Below the pieces are notes generated by a model. The model had not been told where the DNA came from. It did no database searches and saw only the letters and a program-made list of their open reading frames with translations. A stretch of 64,000 nt of DNA from Asterella californica (lineage: Eukaryota; Streptophyta; Marchantiopsida; Marchantiales; Aytoniaceae), in contig JAYKYS010000016.1 in NCBI GenBank assembly GCA_036924285.1, forward strand, positions 434,001 to 498,000. The letters are read 5' to 3'. How positions within the stretch are numbered: the first letter of the stretch is position 1; each line of letters starts with the position of its first letter. Below, piece after piece: positions 1-12,000 of this stretch. The position numbers and the translations under genes were made by a program.

Positions 1-3000
1 GTTAATAAAAATACATAAATGACATTGTGCTAGTTTCAGTTTGTGTATGATGGAGTTACTGTTAGAAAATACAAAGGAGTATATGGTGTCATAACTGTTG
101 AAAATCTCTTCAGTTTGATGTATATGAATTTTTATTTAATGGTTTGAATGATGAGCGTAAGAAAAAAAGTAGACTAATTTGTTTAGGTAGATGATAATAT
201 ATTAACATATTATGGTTTTTATCAAATGAAAAAAGTTTTATGGAGAATGGGAGAGATGTTGTGAAGACTATGTACATTTGAGTATCGATAATATATAAAT
301 ATGCAAGAAATGTATAAAATGATTTGAATCTTGAGGTCGTCTTGAGAGCAATGATGAACCGTAACTGCAAAACAAAAAATTTGAAATATTATGGATGTTA
401 GAATGAGAATGTTTATTATATTGCGAACAATTGTAGATGCATACATTTAGGAATTTTGTGAACTCATTACTTCATGACATGATGACGAATTTTAATTTAT
501 ATAAGAAAAAATTATTTCAAGAAACGTACTAGGGAGTACATTATTTCGCAAGTGTTGAAAATCTCTTGAATCGCAAAATATATGATCATAAACATCATTT
601 GTATGGCTCGAGTGATGAGTATACAAAGAAAAAGAAGATTGGATTCGTTTGTCATATAGATGTGAACATATGCATTGCTTAATTTTTTTATTCGTGTGGT
701 TACTTCTTGATTTTCCTGAGTACACTTATTGTTGATTTTCTTCATCTCATTCGTTATTGTATTGCCTACTTTTGTTAGATATGATGTACAGTATTGTAAC
801 GTAGCATGTGGATCTAACACGCATTGATTTGCTGCATCCATTTGACAAGCAAGACAAAGGCTTGTCAAATGGATGCAGCATTTTTTGGGAAGGAATTAAT
901 GTAAATACCGATTGGATGACGTTTGAGATATATGAAAGGTTTTGATAAATAATATCTTAAAGCTAATAAGCAAGTCTCATATGTAAGTTATAAATGTTCA
1001 AGATAATCATAGAAGTTCATATCCATTACAGCTTTGAAAGAAGAAATGATGTTTGAAATTCTAATCAATTTAAGTTTTATATCTCGCGTTGTTTCATCCT
1101 CGAGTTTGTCGTTAGTTAAAAGAAATTATATTGTTATTTTTGACACAGAATGTCATGGAAACCAAAATCGAATAGCAAGTTTTTGTGTGAGGATGAGTTT
1201 GACATTTGATCATTTCTTCACTCAATAAGTGATGATCAGAAGAAATATATTCGCCGATGAAAGTTGTTATTGATTATCATGATCAATCTTGAAAATAGGA
1301 GCACTTTTTATCCACAGTAGTCTGTGATAATGTGGACTCCTCTACTTTGAAATTCAGTTATGAAAAAGAAACCTGATATATTTCTTAAAATTAATTGGTT
1401 ATGTTGAATTAGTTACAAGAACATTGTGTTCTATATTCCTAATATCGTGCACATGTAACATGATATTGTCTAAGAAGATGCTATTTTTCTCAAGAAGTTA
1501 AGATTTCTTCATTGTCCAATGATGTAATATGGTTATCTATCTTGTTCATTTGAATAAGATATTCATCAATGATTTCCAGTTATTTTTATTCGTGATTAAA
1601 ATAATGAAAAATATAAGTTTCCCTAATTGTCAAATCATCGTGAAAAAGTTTTGTCTAAGGAGTTGGTAATAGTTTGGAGTGAATCATAACTCAGAGACAA
1701 GGAAAAGCTTGATCTGGTATAAGAAGTTGTTGTTTGATACTATCGTCCTTGACTTGTTTCACCATCAAAGGAGAGCTTTGTAGTTTACTTTTCTTTATTC
1801 GAATCTAGGATATGCTTAGAATTTTCTCGATGCAGCTTTTGGACATCTTGAAAAAGATGTTTGGTAAATGTTAGCAAATTTATGAGTTTTGTATAATAAT
1901 TTCTATGAAGCTAGTTTGTGATATGACATATTCAAAACTATTTGTTTGTTTCTTCTGTTGCCAAAAAACAAACAAAAGAAATTAGTTTCTTCATAAAATT
2001 CATCTTTGAATAAACTCAAAAGGTGATATCCTTCGTTAGGAGCCACAATAAGTTTATATTTTTCACTAGCGTAAATGATTTTAGGATCTAAACATTTTGC
2101 AATAAATGTATCGGTGTTTGTGTTTGGTTCATTATTATTTCCATCTAACTCGTTATTTGTTTTGGTAGCTTTTACTTCATCAAACCAGAGTTATTTTTTG
2201 AAATAATTGTCTTTAAAGTATCCATCCAATTTTCATTGAGCTTGATATTGTGAAGTTTATGTAAGTCTGTATCAATAAATCATCTAAAGCTCACACTACT
2301 TTGTTAGGTCTAACATAGCTTGTTTTATAGATTAATTTTAGAGTAAGTTTTCTTTTGATTTCCAATATGATAGAACCTTCTTCATTGACCTTACGTGGTA
2401 AATGTGTCTAGACCATGTTTGTATTTGATGGGATATTAATAACAATACCTCTTCGATGTCATTGTTGGAAATCATGTATATATGAATGTTTTCGAACATG
2501 AATCGCGGTGAGATCAATCTTTCTTTGACTTCGTTTAAATATTCAAGATACGGTATCGTATTTTTATTGTAAACTCTAGATATCTCAAAGAAAAGAGATA
2601 TTTTAGTATCGTTTATATACCACATACACCATCAAACAAATCTTTGTATTTTCTTTAAGTTGTTCAAAAGTTATGTTAGCTGTTTTAGCATAAGAGTAAA
2701 TGAAATCGTAATGAATTTGATTGATGTATTTTAAATTCTTGAAGAAATCACGTTTATAGCACATGTCGCATGACTGGTATGGTACATCCAATCAAGACTT
2801 GGAGTAAGTACCTACGTGTTTTTCTTCTAATGATAATTTTTATCAATTTTTAGAAGTATGGTTAGATGTGTTAATTGAATTAGTCGTATAAATTAGTTTG
2901 TATAGTTTTATTTTATCAAAAAGTGTCTTTTTCATTTGCAAGAGTTGTATTTCGTATTGTTCATGAGATTGTATGAAATTCTTTATAACATCTCTTATTG

Positions 3001-4600
3001 ATAAATACAAATAATAAAAATTATGAATATCATAATTACTTATCGTCATCTTGTCTTCTTAATAAACGTCATCCATGATTGTTATCTCAAATTTGTGATA
3101 TCCAATTTCACAGTGTACAACAATAACAACAACGATATGTCTACTGTCATGAACCGAACGATAAGGTAACTCATGCACATTCGGAGCGGCATAAAGTGTC
3201 AGAATTTGAAAACTGGAGTAGAACTCTAAGATTTAATTGTCTCAAACGTCGTTTGATCATCGATCAAGAAATGAACTTTGCATCTCCCTTGTGACTAAGG
3301 GTTTTCATAGACCTTTCTACCTGCACTGACAAAAGTATTGTATCTTACACAGAAAGTATTTCTGTAGACTTTGTCTTATCATTTCATTCAATGTTACTTT
3401 GTGCACTACATGTTATAGTCATCTCCGTTCGATGATCGATCATATCGAAAAAAGGAGTATAGCTTTTTGTTACATATTTATTTAATGTTATTGTATTTAT
3501 TGAGTATAATGTCTTCAAAAACATAATTTTGATTGACATACTTTATGTTATCTAATAACACTGACAAGTTTTTATTTAGACTTGGCGTTTAAAATAGAAT
3601 AATTATTTCTTGTTGTTTTCTTTTTCTTTGTGGAGACTTTATGAGAGATGATGGAGCAGAAATCGGCTGCTTGAGTACTTCTACTGTTGGTTCAAAATTG
3701 TGATTATTTTCTACATCATGCAGTAAGAGGTCTTCCTCAAATTCACTCCCCTCGGTATCATCTCCGAAATTTATTTTTGTTTGCACGTAGTGGAATCCAT
3801 TGTCTATATAAACCTGAAAAATATACATAATATCACATTCTATCCAAGACAAATATAATATATACAATCATGACAATAGACCAAAAACTATTTCAATTAG
3901 ATGTCTTAGGTCTTACTTTGTTGACTAAAAGCAGTAGTTTCGATCTCTTAAAACTGAGTCCAGAGATATAACGTCGCTATGAAAGAAAGTCTTGCTTTGG
4001 ATCGATATTATCACCTTGTTTCACCTGCAGAACATAATCACATCATATTGGATAAGAAGATGAAAGAAGTTATAGAAAAGTGGTAAGACTCGTAGACTAA
4101 GAGAACTTACATTCAAAATTAGAATAAAATATGGAGACCACTGCTTCAAATTTATTCAACCTAACTCTCGTAACTTAAACTCATTAGTTCTCCTGATATT
4201 CCTCTATTTTTTGAGATTATGTTCTCGATAGTCTCTTTGTCAGCGACATCAGCCTATTATTCATGACAATTTGTTTCTTTATTGATCTCTGAATCATCGC
4301 TTCAAAATGTTACAAGTCAGGAAGTTATTTTTTAACCATTTGAAAAAATATAATACACTACAAAAAAATCTACTTATACTCTACAACCAATGGTGAGTAT
4401 ATAAAATGAAATTCAAAGCAATTCATCTTTAGTAGCTTCACGATCGGCAATTTACTTCTCTCTTATAAGTTTGTCTATACCTACCAAATGACAGCAAATA
4501 AGTCCTCCTGTCGTAGGATGGAATTGTACAAGTGAGCACGATGGATTTGTTTATTACTATCCTTAGAGTGCACGTGAACTTTCTGTGTGTGTTCATTTGC
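1..4600. other. AT-rich gene-poor DNA
   Basis: This stretch is strongly AT-rich and broken by stops in all frames. The short open frames on the minus strand (for example near 2340-2790 and 3589-3867) have no domain I recognise and the composition of random AT-rich sequence. Apart from the hairpin at 830-880 I see no gene, RNA or repeat. It could be intronic or intergenic. Confidence 0.6.
830..880. repeat. Perfect 21-bp hairpin followed by a T run
   Basis: Arms 830-850 and 860-880 are perfect reverse complements over 21 bp, separated by a 9-nt loop (851-859). On the plus strand the second arm is followed directly by six T residues (881-886). The stem stands out in AT-rich surroundings because the arms are of mixed composition. 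It could be a small foldback element, a hairpin RNA gene or the scar of an inverted duplication. Nothing in the flanks decides between these. Confidence 0.7.
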
Positions 4601-4638
4601 TTGTTTCATAAATCACTGGTTTCGGAAATTACAGATCA

Positions 4639-4887
4639 CTAAGTGTTAAGATACGGGTTGTTCTTCGCTTTTCTGGTGTCCTCGGACTGGTTGCCGTATA
4701 ATGATACACCGGCATCGTCTTCTGGAGTGTCAAGGTGAAGAGTGCAAACAAGTTCATCACAAAAAGCAAGACTATCGTAAACACTTAGTCGCGAGTAGGG
4801 AGACAATTGCAGCAGTCGCAAAAGATAAGAGTAGTTGAGAACTGAACCGTGCTGTGGATAACATACTTCGAGTGACAACTCTTTCAC
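4639..4887 (-). CDS. Coding-like segment, unknown product (possible last exon)
   Basis: An 82-codon open segment on the minus strand with balanced amino-acid composition, unlike the AT-driven shadows around it. It is leucine-rich in the middle, has an acidic stretch (DTPEDD) and ends NPYLNT at a stop. A possible acceptor (ACAG) lies just upstream on the minus strand, near 4893-4900, so it could be the last exon of a spliced gene. I recognise no family, and chance cannot be excluded. Confidence 0.2.
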   Translation of the reverse strand: MKELSLEVCYPQHGSVLNYSYLLRLLQLSPYSRLSVYDSLAFCDELVCTLHLDTPEDDAGVSLYGNQSEDTRKAKNNPYLNT

Positions 4888-6132
4888 TCCGAATCTGTCG
4901 ATGGTTTAAACGCATGTGCGCTTTAGGGGGCACTTACGGATCGTCATTTCAGTGATTACACATGGCTCAGAGACTCGAGTGGCTCCTCAAGTGTTCTCCA
5001 GTACAGTTTTACGACTGATTGCTTAGCTACGATTTCATCATGTAGTTCTTAGTCCGCCACCACAGTTGTCGTCTGTCGAAACCCAGAATCTCCTGGTCAT
5101 AGAAGCCCTACTTCCATTCAATTAGAAATCTTCTAACTTAACTGCGGAAGTTTCTCGATCACAAAACTGGATCATCCCGATAGTGTGCTTCTGATCCGCT
5201 GCCGCAGTGTGATAGCTAGGGACTACGAGTATCACAAGAATAGCTGTCCATCATCAAAGTAAGTCCCAACAAATTAAAACGTCACAAAGCAATCGATTGG
5301 ACCACTGAATCGTGATGCAAGTCCAGTTTCGACACACAAGTAGTAGTCAATTCACAAGTACCATTCAGAGTATAGCAAGTTCTGGTGGACTAGACGAAGA
5401 TATATTGAGTACAAAAGGCAGGGCGTGATCGATACATAAGTGCACTTAAACTACAATGAATGTCATGAACAAAATTCGGACTCACTTCACAGTCATATCT
5501 AATCTTCATGAGAGGCGGTTGTCTTGTCTCGCCTCGGTACCCATTAGGACTCCCTTCGTCTTACGAGTTGGATGTCCGTATCGGCTTGTTCTAACAGATT
5601 CCTTAACTCTACGGTCTTGACGACTTTTAAATCCGAAGTGAGTAGAGAATACTAACTGGCTCTTGCGAAAGTCACCAAAGTCCAAATGGTCATGAGGGAT
5701 TGTATTCCTCCTGAAGGAGAAACAATTTCTGGACACCCTGAACACTCCAATCCCTGAATAAAGGTGTACTTATAGGTTACGCGGAGTTAATGCTAGAAGG
5801 GAGATCAAACAGTGCCCACTAAAGGTGTTTCATGATTATCATAATCTTCAAAGACCACCAATGATTGCAATGGTCAAGGTTATTTATCCTACCTGAATGT
5901 CTTGCACCCACATCTGATGTATGCAATTCGCCATAGTCCACAAAAGACCCATCAAGGACACTATTCCCAGTTCCTTGCTCTACAACCAGCACGAAAGTGG
6001 ACCCTTCACTCAAAACTGAAATCATGTTATGCGTTTTGGAGTAGAGATGGCCGTAGTCCAGGTGTACTTTCGTGGTGGTTGTACAGAGAGTGGTATCGTT
6101 AAAAGAACCTATGTGCATAGACATCGTCTTAC

Positions 6133-6320
6133 CTCCTTAAACTGAGCTGATTCTCATATTCTTCAAGATGTGCCAACAACTGTAGAATAACATCACGATC
6201 ACCACTAACTCGAAACATGTGGTGCGTACGTCGATATCTTCTATTATTGTTTAAGAAGTTCAAGACTTCTGTATAGCCCGCATTATGACTGCGAGCTAGT
6301 TCGTGCCTTGCTCGTTCCAA
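6133..6320 (-). CDS. Possible exon with a strong splice donor
   Basis: A minus-strand open segment starting ATG at 6320 and reading through a charged, helix-like sequence ending LEEYENQLSL. It runs into a good donor (GGAG then GTAAGA on the minus strand, near 6128-6135). Further open minus-strand segments lie downstream at about 5819-6102 and 5506-5745, also with non-AT-driven composition. They may be parts of one decayed or spliced gene, but I could not chain them in frame and recognise no domain. Confidence 0.2.
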
Positions 6321-6476
6321 GTATTTAAGTTGTTTCGATAATATTTTCTTCCTGCAGCCAATGTGGTGGCTCGCTTCGGGTCCCTTGGGTGGGTTTTTTT
6401 TTGGGTCTTGTGCCTGTTGCGGTTGTCTCTTTTGCTAAAAACTTCTTCCGGTTCGTAAGGCTATATTTTGAAGCAT

Positions 6477-6638
6477 AAAAGGCGTGCCTGTCACCTTTAT
6501 TTCTTTATCATGTGGAATAACCGTCCACGTTTACACTGGTGCTAAGTTAAACCCCCAAAAGGCGTGCCTGTCACCTTTATTTCTTTATCATGTGGAATAA
6601 CCGTCCACGTTTACACTGGTGCTAAGTTAAAACCCCCC
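6477..6638 (+). repeat. 80-bp tandem duplication upstream of a TATA box
   Basis: Two nearly identical copies of an 80-bp unit lie head to tail (6477-6556 and 6557-6638), differing essentially in the length of the closing C run. The unit contains CTTTATTTCTTTATCATGTGG and CCGTCCACGT. The pair ends 6 bp before a TATA box. A duplicated upstream unit next to a TATA box is typical of enhancers in retroelement U3 regions and some plant promoters. Confidence 0.85.
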
Positions 6639-6644
6639 TGAGGG

Positions 6645-6677
6645 TATAAAAGTACCGGAGAGAATCATTCTCTCCGG
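6645..6677 (+). promoter_or_regulatory. TATA box and 23-bp palindrome
   Basis: TATAAAAG at 6645-6652 is a good plant TATA box. It is followed at once by a palindrome at 6655-6677 whose 11-bp arms (CCGGAGAGAAT and its complement) flank a single C. The predicted transcription start, about 30 bp downstream of the TATA box, would fall at the end of the palindrome, so the mRNA would start in or just after it. The 80-bp duplication upstream completes a promoter-like block, possibly the U3/R part of an LTR remnant. Confidence 0.5.
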
Positions 6678-6860
6678 ATACCTTCACGAGCGAGGAGAGC
6701 AGGCAGTAGTCGGCGGCAGGTTTTGGACATTTCTGAATGCTTTCTCGTGGAGTCTGAAGGTTTTGACGCCACCAATTGGTTTTTTTTTTGTTTGGTTTTT
6801 TTTTAGGCCTCTTTTCGCTGTGGGGCTTTCTGCAGCAGTGTGCTGCTGCCCTTGCACAGC

Positions 6861-7076
6861 ATGAGTCCCCCCGCCAGGAGGACTCGACCCCCCGGCGCCC
6901 GGGCTACAGGCGGATGGGGTAGCCAACAAGCTATTGCTTGTTGGTCGACGCCAAAAACTGGTACCACACCTTTGGACGGGGTAGAAGTTGGACGTGAGGC
7001 ACCTTCGGACGACTCTGTGGTTATCGTTTTTGCCCTTGGAAAGATTTGGTACCAAGTTCTCGGAGAGACTATTTGA
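6861..7076 (+). CDS. Small ORF downstream of the TATA box, unknown product
   Basis: A 71-codon frame starting MSPPARRTRPPG and ending VLGETI, about 210 nt downstream of the TATA box at 6645. It is the ORF best placed to be translated from that promoter. The N-terminus is rich in Pro and Arg, and the rest contains short hydrophobic segments. I recognise no domain. Longer antisense frames over the same DNA have no support. Confidence 0.2.
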   Translation: MSPPARRTRPPGARATGGWGSQQAIACWSTPKTGTTPLDGVEVGREAPSDDSVVIVFALGKIWYQVLGETI

Positions 7077-7079
7077 TTT

Positions 7080-8620
7080 TGAATGTTTGCACTCTCTCCG
7101 TGAAAAAACTGTTGGACAGTTCTTGAACTGATCACATGACTTCCGTTGAGTACAGAAGTCTGCCCTGACTTCTGTGGCGAGAAGTCCTTGGACCGATAAA
7201 CCAGAGTCTTGTCATCAACAACGCTGCTTTCGCTGTTGCACTCTTTCAAAGATTCAGCTTCACGGTAATATCGCTTTCTCAATGTCCCTGGATAGTTGAC
7301 GTAATGTTGACTGCCTCTCAGACTTCACTCAAGACGTAATGTTGCCCGTCTCTCAGACTTCACTCTGAACTTCAAAGTACCTTGAGATGGGACCGCAAGT
7401 TTTGCTATTGGTCGCACTCCAGTTCGTTTTGGCAGGAATCTAACCTATCACAAACCAAGAGCTTTACCATCCAGAGCTTCAGCAAATGACTTTTTGCTCA
7501 GCTTCTTGTAGTTTCGCTGAGATGTAGAGCTTCCGAACTGACATTTTGTGTCCTGATGACATTTTGTGTCCTGATGCTGATGAAGAGGATGAGATCTGCA
7601 CCGTTTGTCTATGTAGCTATAGGTGTACATTTCACGTTGTGTTTTCTCGTTTGGTCCGCCGTTGTACTTTCTCAGTTGGAATTTTGTGAAACGTCAATCC
7701 AGACGGGGATTACGTGGGTTCAATTCCCGCTGACGTTGATAAATCACAGTTTCTCGTTGTTTGTTTCTGTACTTACTCGATAGATTTGAACTGCAGGTGG
7801 TCCTCTTTTAAAATGCCAAGTTTATCAACTCCATTTATGTTTGATATGTCCCGGAGCTTGTCTCATCTCTACACATCGTTACACATTTTTGGACTCACAC
7901 TGCTTTAAATTACATTCAGAGAACATATGAACGAAGACAAGTCAGTGCAGTACAGTTCTCGTAGTAAGCTACATATCCTCAGTATGACTAAAGCTCAGTA
8001 GATTAGGCCACTCAGTGTAAATAACGAACTGGAAACGGAAGCGTCCGCTGGTTCAATTCTTTCATTGCAGTCGATTATCTTTTCTGCATACTAGCTGTAG
8101 CTTTGGACTCCCGAGTAGAAGTGAAGAAGAGCAGTAGGTAGCTTCGAACTGGAAAGCCTCATCTCTTCACTTTGGAACTAAACAGAAGGAAGTCCATTTT
8201 TTACTGCTAAATATTGGATTCAGTGGGTCGTGGAATTCCTTGGTTTCTTAGTTCCTTACCGCCCACCTTACGAGATTGGGCTTATCAACTATCTGTAGGA
8301 GTGGGTCTCCAGATGGCTTTCCACTTAGAGGAATGAAAACTTTCAAACAGAGTACAACTTTCAAACAGAGGCAGAGATGCACGTGCTTACTCAATAGATT
8401 TGAACCGTGATTTTCTTCTTACGTAAATATGAATCTTCAGTGTCATGAGTTGCTCATAAACATTCTGGATTTTTTCAAATAAAACTACAAAAAGATCCTG
8501 ATTATGCATAAGGGTTTTCATCAAAATTCGGCAAGTTGAGAAGGCACAGAGAGAAAGGTACCGAGAAATATTTTTAAAAAATATAAAAAAAATATAAAAA
8601 AAATTCGACAAGTTGAGAAT
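7080..8620. other. No gene seen
   Basis: No open frame with recognisable features. The only notable item is a tRNA-like minihelix at 7690-7737. A short direct repeat containing CAAGTTGAGAA occurs near 8532 and 8610, on either side of a poly-A/AT stretch (8570-8600). Confidence 0.5.
7690..7737 (+). other. tRNA-like acceptor/T-arm minihelix with Pol III B box
   Basis: A perfect 7-bp stem pairs AACGTCA (7690-7696) with TGACGTT (7731-7737). Directly inside the 3′ strand lies a tRNA-like T arm: GTGGG (7714-7718), seven-base loop TTCAATT, then CCCGC (7726-7730). GGTTCAATTCC matches the B-box consensus. The remaining 17 nt are too few for both a D arm and an anticodon arm, and I see no A box. It may be a decayed tRNA, a SINE head fragment or chance. 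Confidence 0.3.
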
Positions 8621-8623
8621 GTT

Positions 8624-9054
8624 CTACACTACAATAAAAGGGGTCCTAGCAAATGACATACTTGCACCAAGTACAAGTCCCTGCTCTTTTATTTGTCTCA
8701 AGAACACCCATAACATTCCTTGATTTGCTATATTTATCTTGAAGCACGTAAAAGTAGATACAAAAGTCGGTGCTAAACCAGCACGAAGAGGCACCTTCTG
8801 CAAGAATTGAAGAGACAAGACGCCGCACAGTTTGTTACAATCACCGCAACAATAGCGACTAGTGGCAGGGAAATAACAACTGCATGAAAACAAATACGGA
8901 TATATAAAAGAACGGAGTAAAGCTTACCTGATAAAAGCAAACAGGCTATACACCATAGGCTCACCATCAAGTGCAACATCGGACCCGGTACTTGTATCAT
9001 AACTAAAGATGATGAAGTTTCCACCTTTGTGGAATCGATAGGTCAGCACTATAA
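8624..9054 (-). CDS. Possible 3′ exons of the transposase gene
   Basis: Two coding-like minus-strand segments lie downstream of the transposase exons. The first (about 8928-9040) contains GSDVALDGEPMVYSLFAF and ends at an excellent donor (ATCAG then GTAAGC). The next starts after a pyrimidine-rich acceptor ending TTCATGCAG (segment from 8879), and the two phases agree. Across the junction it reads a Cys-rich motif YCCGDCNKLCG. A stop at 9174-9176 in the preceding exon separates them from the main frame, so they may be reached by alternative splicing or frameshift, or belong to another gene. Confidence 0.3.
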
Positions 9055-9173
9055 GAACTAAAAAATGGATCACGCAAAGTGATAATGAGAAGAAATAATA
9101 TACCTTGTAAAATAACAGTATACCAAGTACAATCAAATTGTAAAGAAATAATTTTATTTACCTATTATCGGTA

Positions 9174-11334
9174 TCAAAAAATCCGCGCTCTCAATTCATC
9201 CTTCCATGCCGTTGTTCGACGCACAAGCACCCTGTTTGTTGCCGGTTGTCGACGGACGGTACTATCATTCTGCCGACGTGGATAAACTGCTAGTACCTCT
9301 CGACGAATGTTCTCGTTCCAATCCATAGCAGCACAAGCTAATCGAGCCTCATGCGATCTCTCCCAATGGATCCTCTTCGTCGCAAACTTGTTGATGACAG
9401 AGTGGAAAATCTCGCTCATGAAATTCTCTCTCGCGCGTATGTAGAAACGCATCTTCGCTGGTGTAATATGTTTAGTAAGGAAGGCCGCCACAGCAAGATG
9501 CGTAGCTCCGCCATGTGGAAAGCGTGCACCTTCTCCAAACTCGCGATCACTACAAGGTCGATCGCCTGGAAGAATACGACAATCCGAATGATCGCCAGCC
9601 CAATGTGATGCGGCAGTCAAGATGTCAAAACACATCAACTCCGGACGAAGGTCCCCTCTGCAACAAATGGATGAAATTGTTAGATAAGCAAATTTTGTAA
9701 TTATGTGGGATTGAAATATAGAAATCACAAAAGCGACAAACTACGACATAGAACTTATTACCTCTCAAAAGCACGACGAGCACAAGTGTAAATCCATGAC
9801 TTGAGTTTATAAGCAATATCTTGTGCACCAAGCTCAGGGTATTTCAGCCCTCGGGTGCGCTCAGGCTGCCAGTAGTCCTCTGTCGGAAGAGCTAGATGCT
9901 CGGCAATTCGATTCACGAGCACTATCTTTGAACCGCCTAGAGGAAGAGCTCTAGCTCGACAAACACTCTTCAATGTTGACACTGAAAAGACCGCTAGCTG
10001 GCTCCTGCTCCGTGCATCCTCGATGCCTTGATCACTCGTAGACATACGCACATCTTGCAACTCCTCCTTGAATTTGGTAACAATCCCCTTACACTTGTGC
10101 CAAAGATCCTTTTGGTTACGGATCTCGTTTCTGCACCACAAGATGCAAGATGAAACCATGGAAAATAGAATTTTCTCCAAAACAATTTCAAAACAGCTTA
10201 TGAAGTTACATACCTATCAGTAATAGTGTCAACAGCGTGATTATCATCATGGATAATCTCCAAGATGAACATGCCTTTCTCTTGGAGATTCTCAATTCCT
10301 TTCTGAACCGCGGCCGTCTCTATTCTCCAAGAGCTCTCAGCTTCCACCAGCGTCATCGTGATCGACAATCGACGTATAGGATCAAAGGCTCTAGTGTGTA
10401 CAATATTACAAAAAACACTTATAAGAATCTTGACATATATAAAAACACACATAAATATCAAATATCTTATGTACATAAAAATGAATATATGACTAAATCT
10501 ATAAATGATAAGATAAGTATTTACCTCCAAACAATGTTGCATGCATCGCCGTCTTGTGGTCTTCCAATTGTGATAATGCAGCACTGCACCACCCGAGAGG
10601 ACATCCAACTCCACCTTGAAAATCATACCAATGTCTCTCTGTGGGGACATGAAGTCGCATGACCTCTAGCATACTCGCAATTGAGGTATAACTAAGACCT
10701 TCACATAATGCAGCGTGGTACATCTGTCCTATCACATCTGGCGATCCTCTCTCTCTCTCCATCTCCCCTGTCACAAAAATCGTCATATGGCATGCATCGC
10801 ATCCGAACTTCAACTGCCAAACCTGATGAAACTCTGTGATAACTGGTGCGGTGCAATACAATACGCAATCTGATCGTGGACATTTCACACGAAATACATC
10901 ACAGAACTCCATGATCTTTCCTCGGCCTCCACGCGTGTCCGGGGCTCATCCTCCGTCTCGACGTGAGGCTCCTCCTCCAATTCATCAGTACGCACTCTCG
11001 TGGGCTCAACTTGACTATCGGGGACAATAGTCTGACTATCACTCACATGGTCTAGTGACTCTTGTTCAACTATGGACTCATCAGGCACATGCTCGGGGGC
11101 TGCTATACGTTGTGCACGAGCAGCCACTAAGACATCTATACGTCTTGCTGAACCATCCAACAACCATCTCAAGACAGCGGCATGTGACGTTTGCGGTCCC
11201 AATGCATGACGTAAACGTGAGTAAGTGTCTAAAAGATCCTCTGGAATCCGAATAACTTGAACGTTATTCGGACGTCTCTGCCCATGGTAGTTGATTTGAT
11301 CAGAAGGAAATTGACCTCAACGTCGACCCGCCAT
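9174..11334 (-). pseudogene. SAP-domain DDE transposase gene, multi-exon, probably decayed
   Basis: Minus-strand exons can be chained. Exon A is about 10525-10912, preceded by an upstream segment 10913-11334. Exon B is 10214-10390, exon C 9762-10130, and exon D 9174-9657. The B/C and C/D boundaries have GT/AG sites with matching phase. Exon A has a Cys-rich zinc-binding start (KCPRSDC, CDAC) then GLSYTSIASMLEVM. Exon B holds an acidic EIIHDDNHAVDT. Exon C has NQKDLWHKCKG and a SAP-like DNA-binding motif (LKSVCRARALP). Exon D has SEIFHSVINKF and LACAAMDWNENIRRE. This order resembles Kolobok/Mutator-like DDE transposases of plants and animals (from memory). Odd points: an in-frame TGA (11317-11319) in the sixth codon after the ATG at 11334, a frame change near 10900, and exon A to B phases that do not agree. 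It is probably a pseudogene or a gene with extra introns. Confidence 0.6.
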
Positions 11335-11722
11335 ACAGTCAAAATAGTGATCTGAGATACAAGTATGCAATGTTTACGAGTAACAACTTACTCCTATACG
11401 TCATGCCAACAAGTCCAACTTCAAAAAATCAATAACAAAATATATATCATTTGAAACTCTAGAATAAGAACAAAATGCACAATATCATATAGGCTCAACA
11501 ATAAAATTTAAACTGAGTATAATCAACAAAGCTTCTGAAATTCAAATAAGAGACGCCACTAGCATAAGTAGGAAATAATTATTCATAAAATAAATCCACA
11601 TTCAAAACTAACATGACTAAACAGCTTTGCAGCTCATAAATTTGCACCTAAACAAATCTATCAACATCAAAAAGTCTATAATTCTATAGGTCTCAGGAAC
11701 ATCACCTTGTAAAATAACTTGA

Positions 11723-12000
11723 GAGTATGATGACACATCAACACCTTCAGATGACACACTTTGATTCAAAGTGAAAATGAATAAACTCCAGAGCAGCAGG
11801 CTAACTCCCCAAGCCTCTCCCACCTCAGCAGCATCAAGTTTACAGTGTAAAATTTACAATGTAAAATAACATGGGAGTATGATGACACATGAACACCTTC
11901 AAATGACACACTTTGATTCAAAGTAAAAATGAATAAACTCCAGAGCAGGAGGCTAACTCCCCAAGCCTCTCCCACCTCACCAGCATCCTGTTTACAGTCT
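11723..12000. repeat. 152-bp tandem duplication
   Basis: Two copies of a 152-bp unit lie head to tail, starting at GAGTATGATGACACA at 11723 and again at 11875. They share long blocks such as AATGAATAAACTCCAGAGCAG, with only scattered substitutions. Their stop-rich composition shows no coding role. They lie between the DDE transposase and the HUH gene. Confidence 0.8.

Noticed and set aside
6862..6945. Possible tRNA on the minus strand (GGTCGAGTCC resembles a T arm)
   Set aside because: No 7-bp acceptor stem, D arm or anticodon arm could be folded around it.
6803..7282. 159-codon minus-strand ORF
   Set aside because: Antisense to the TATA-linked transcript, with no start context or domain; probably a shadow of GC-rich sequence.
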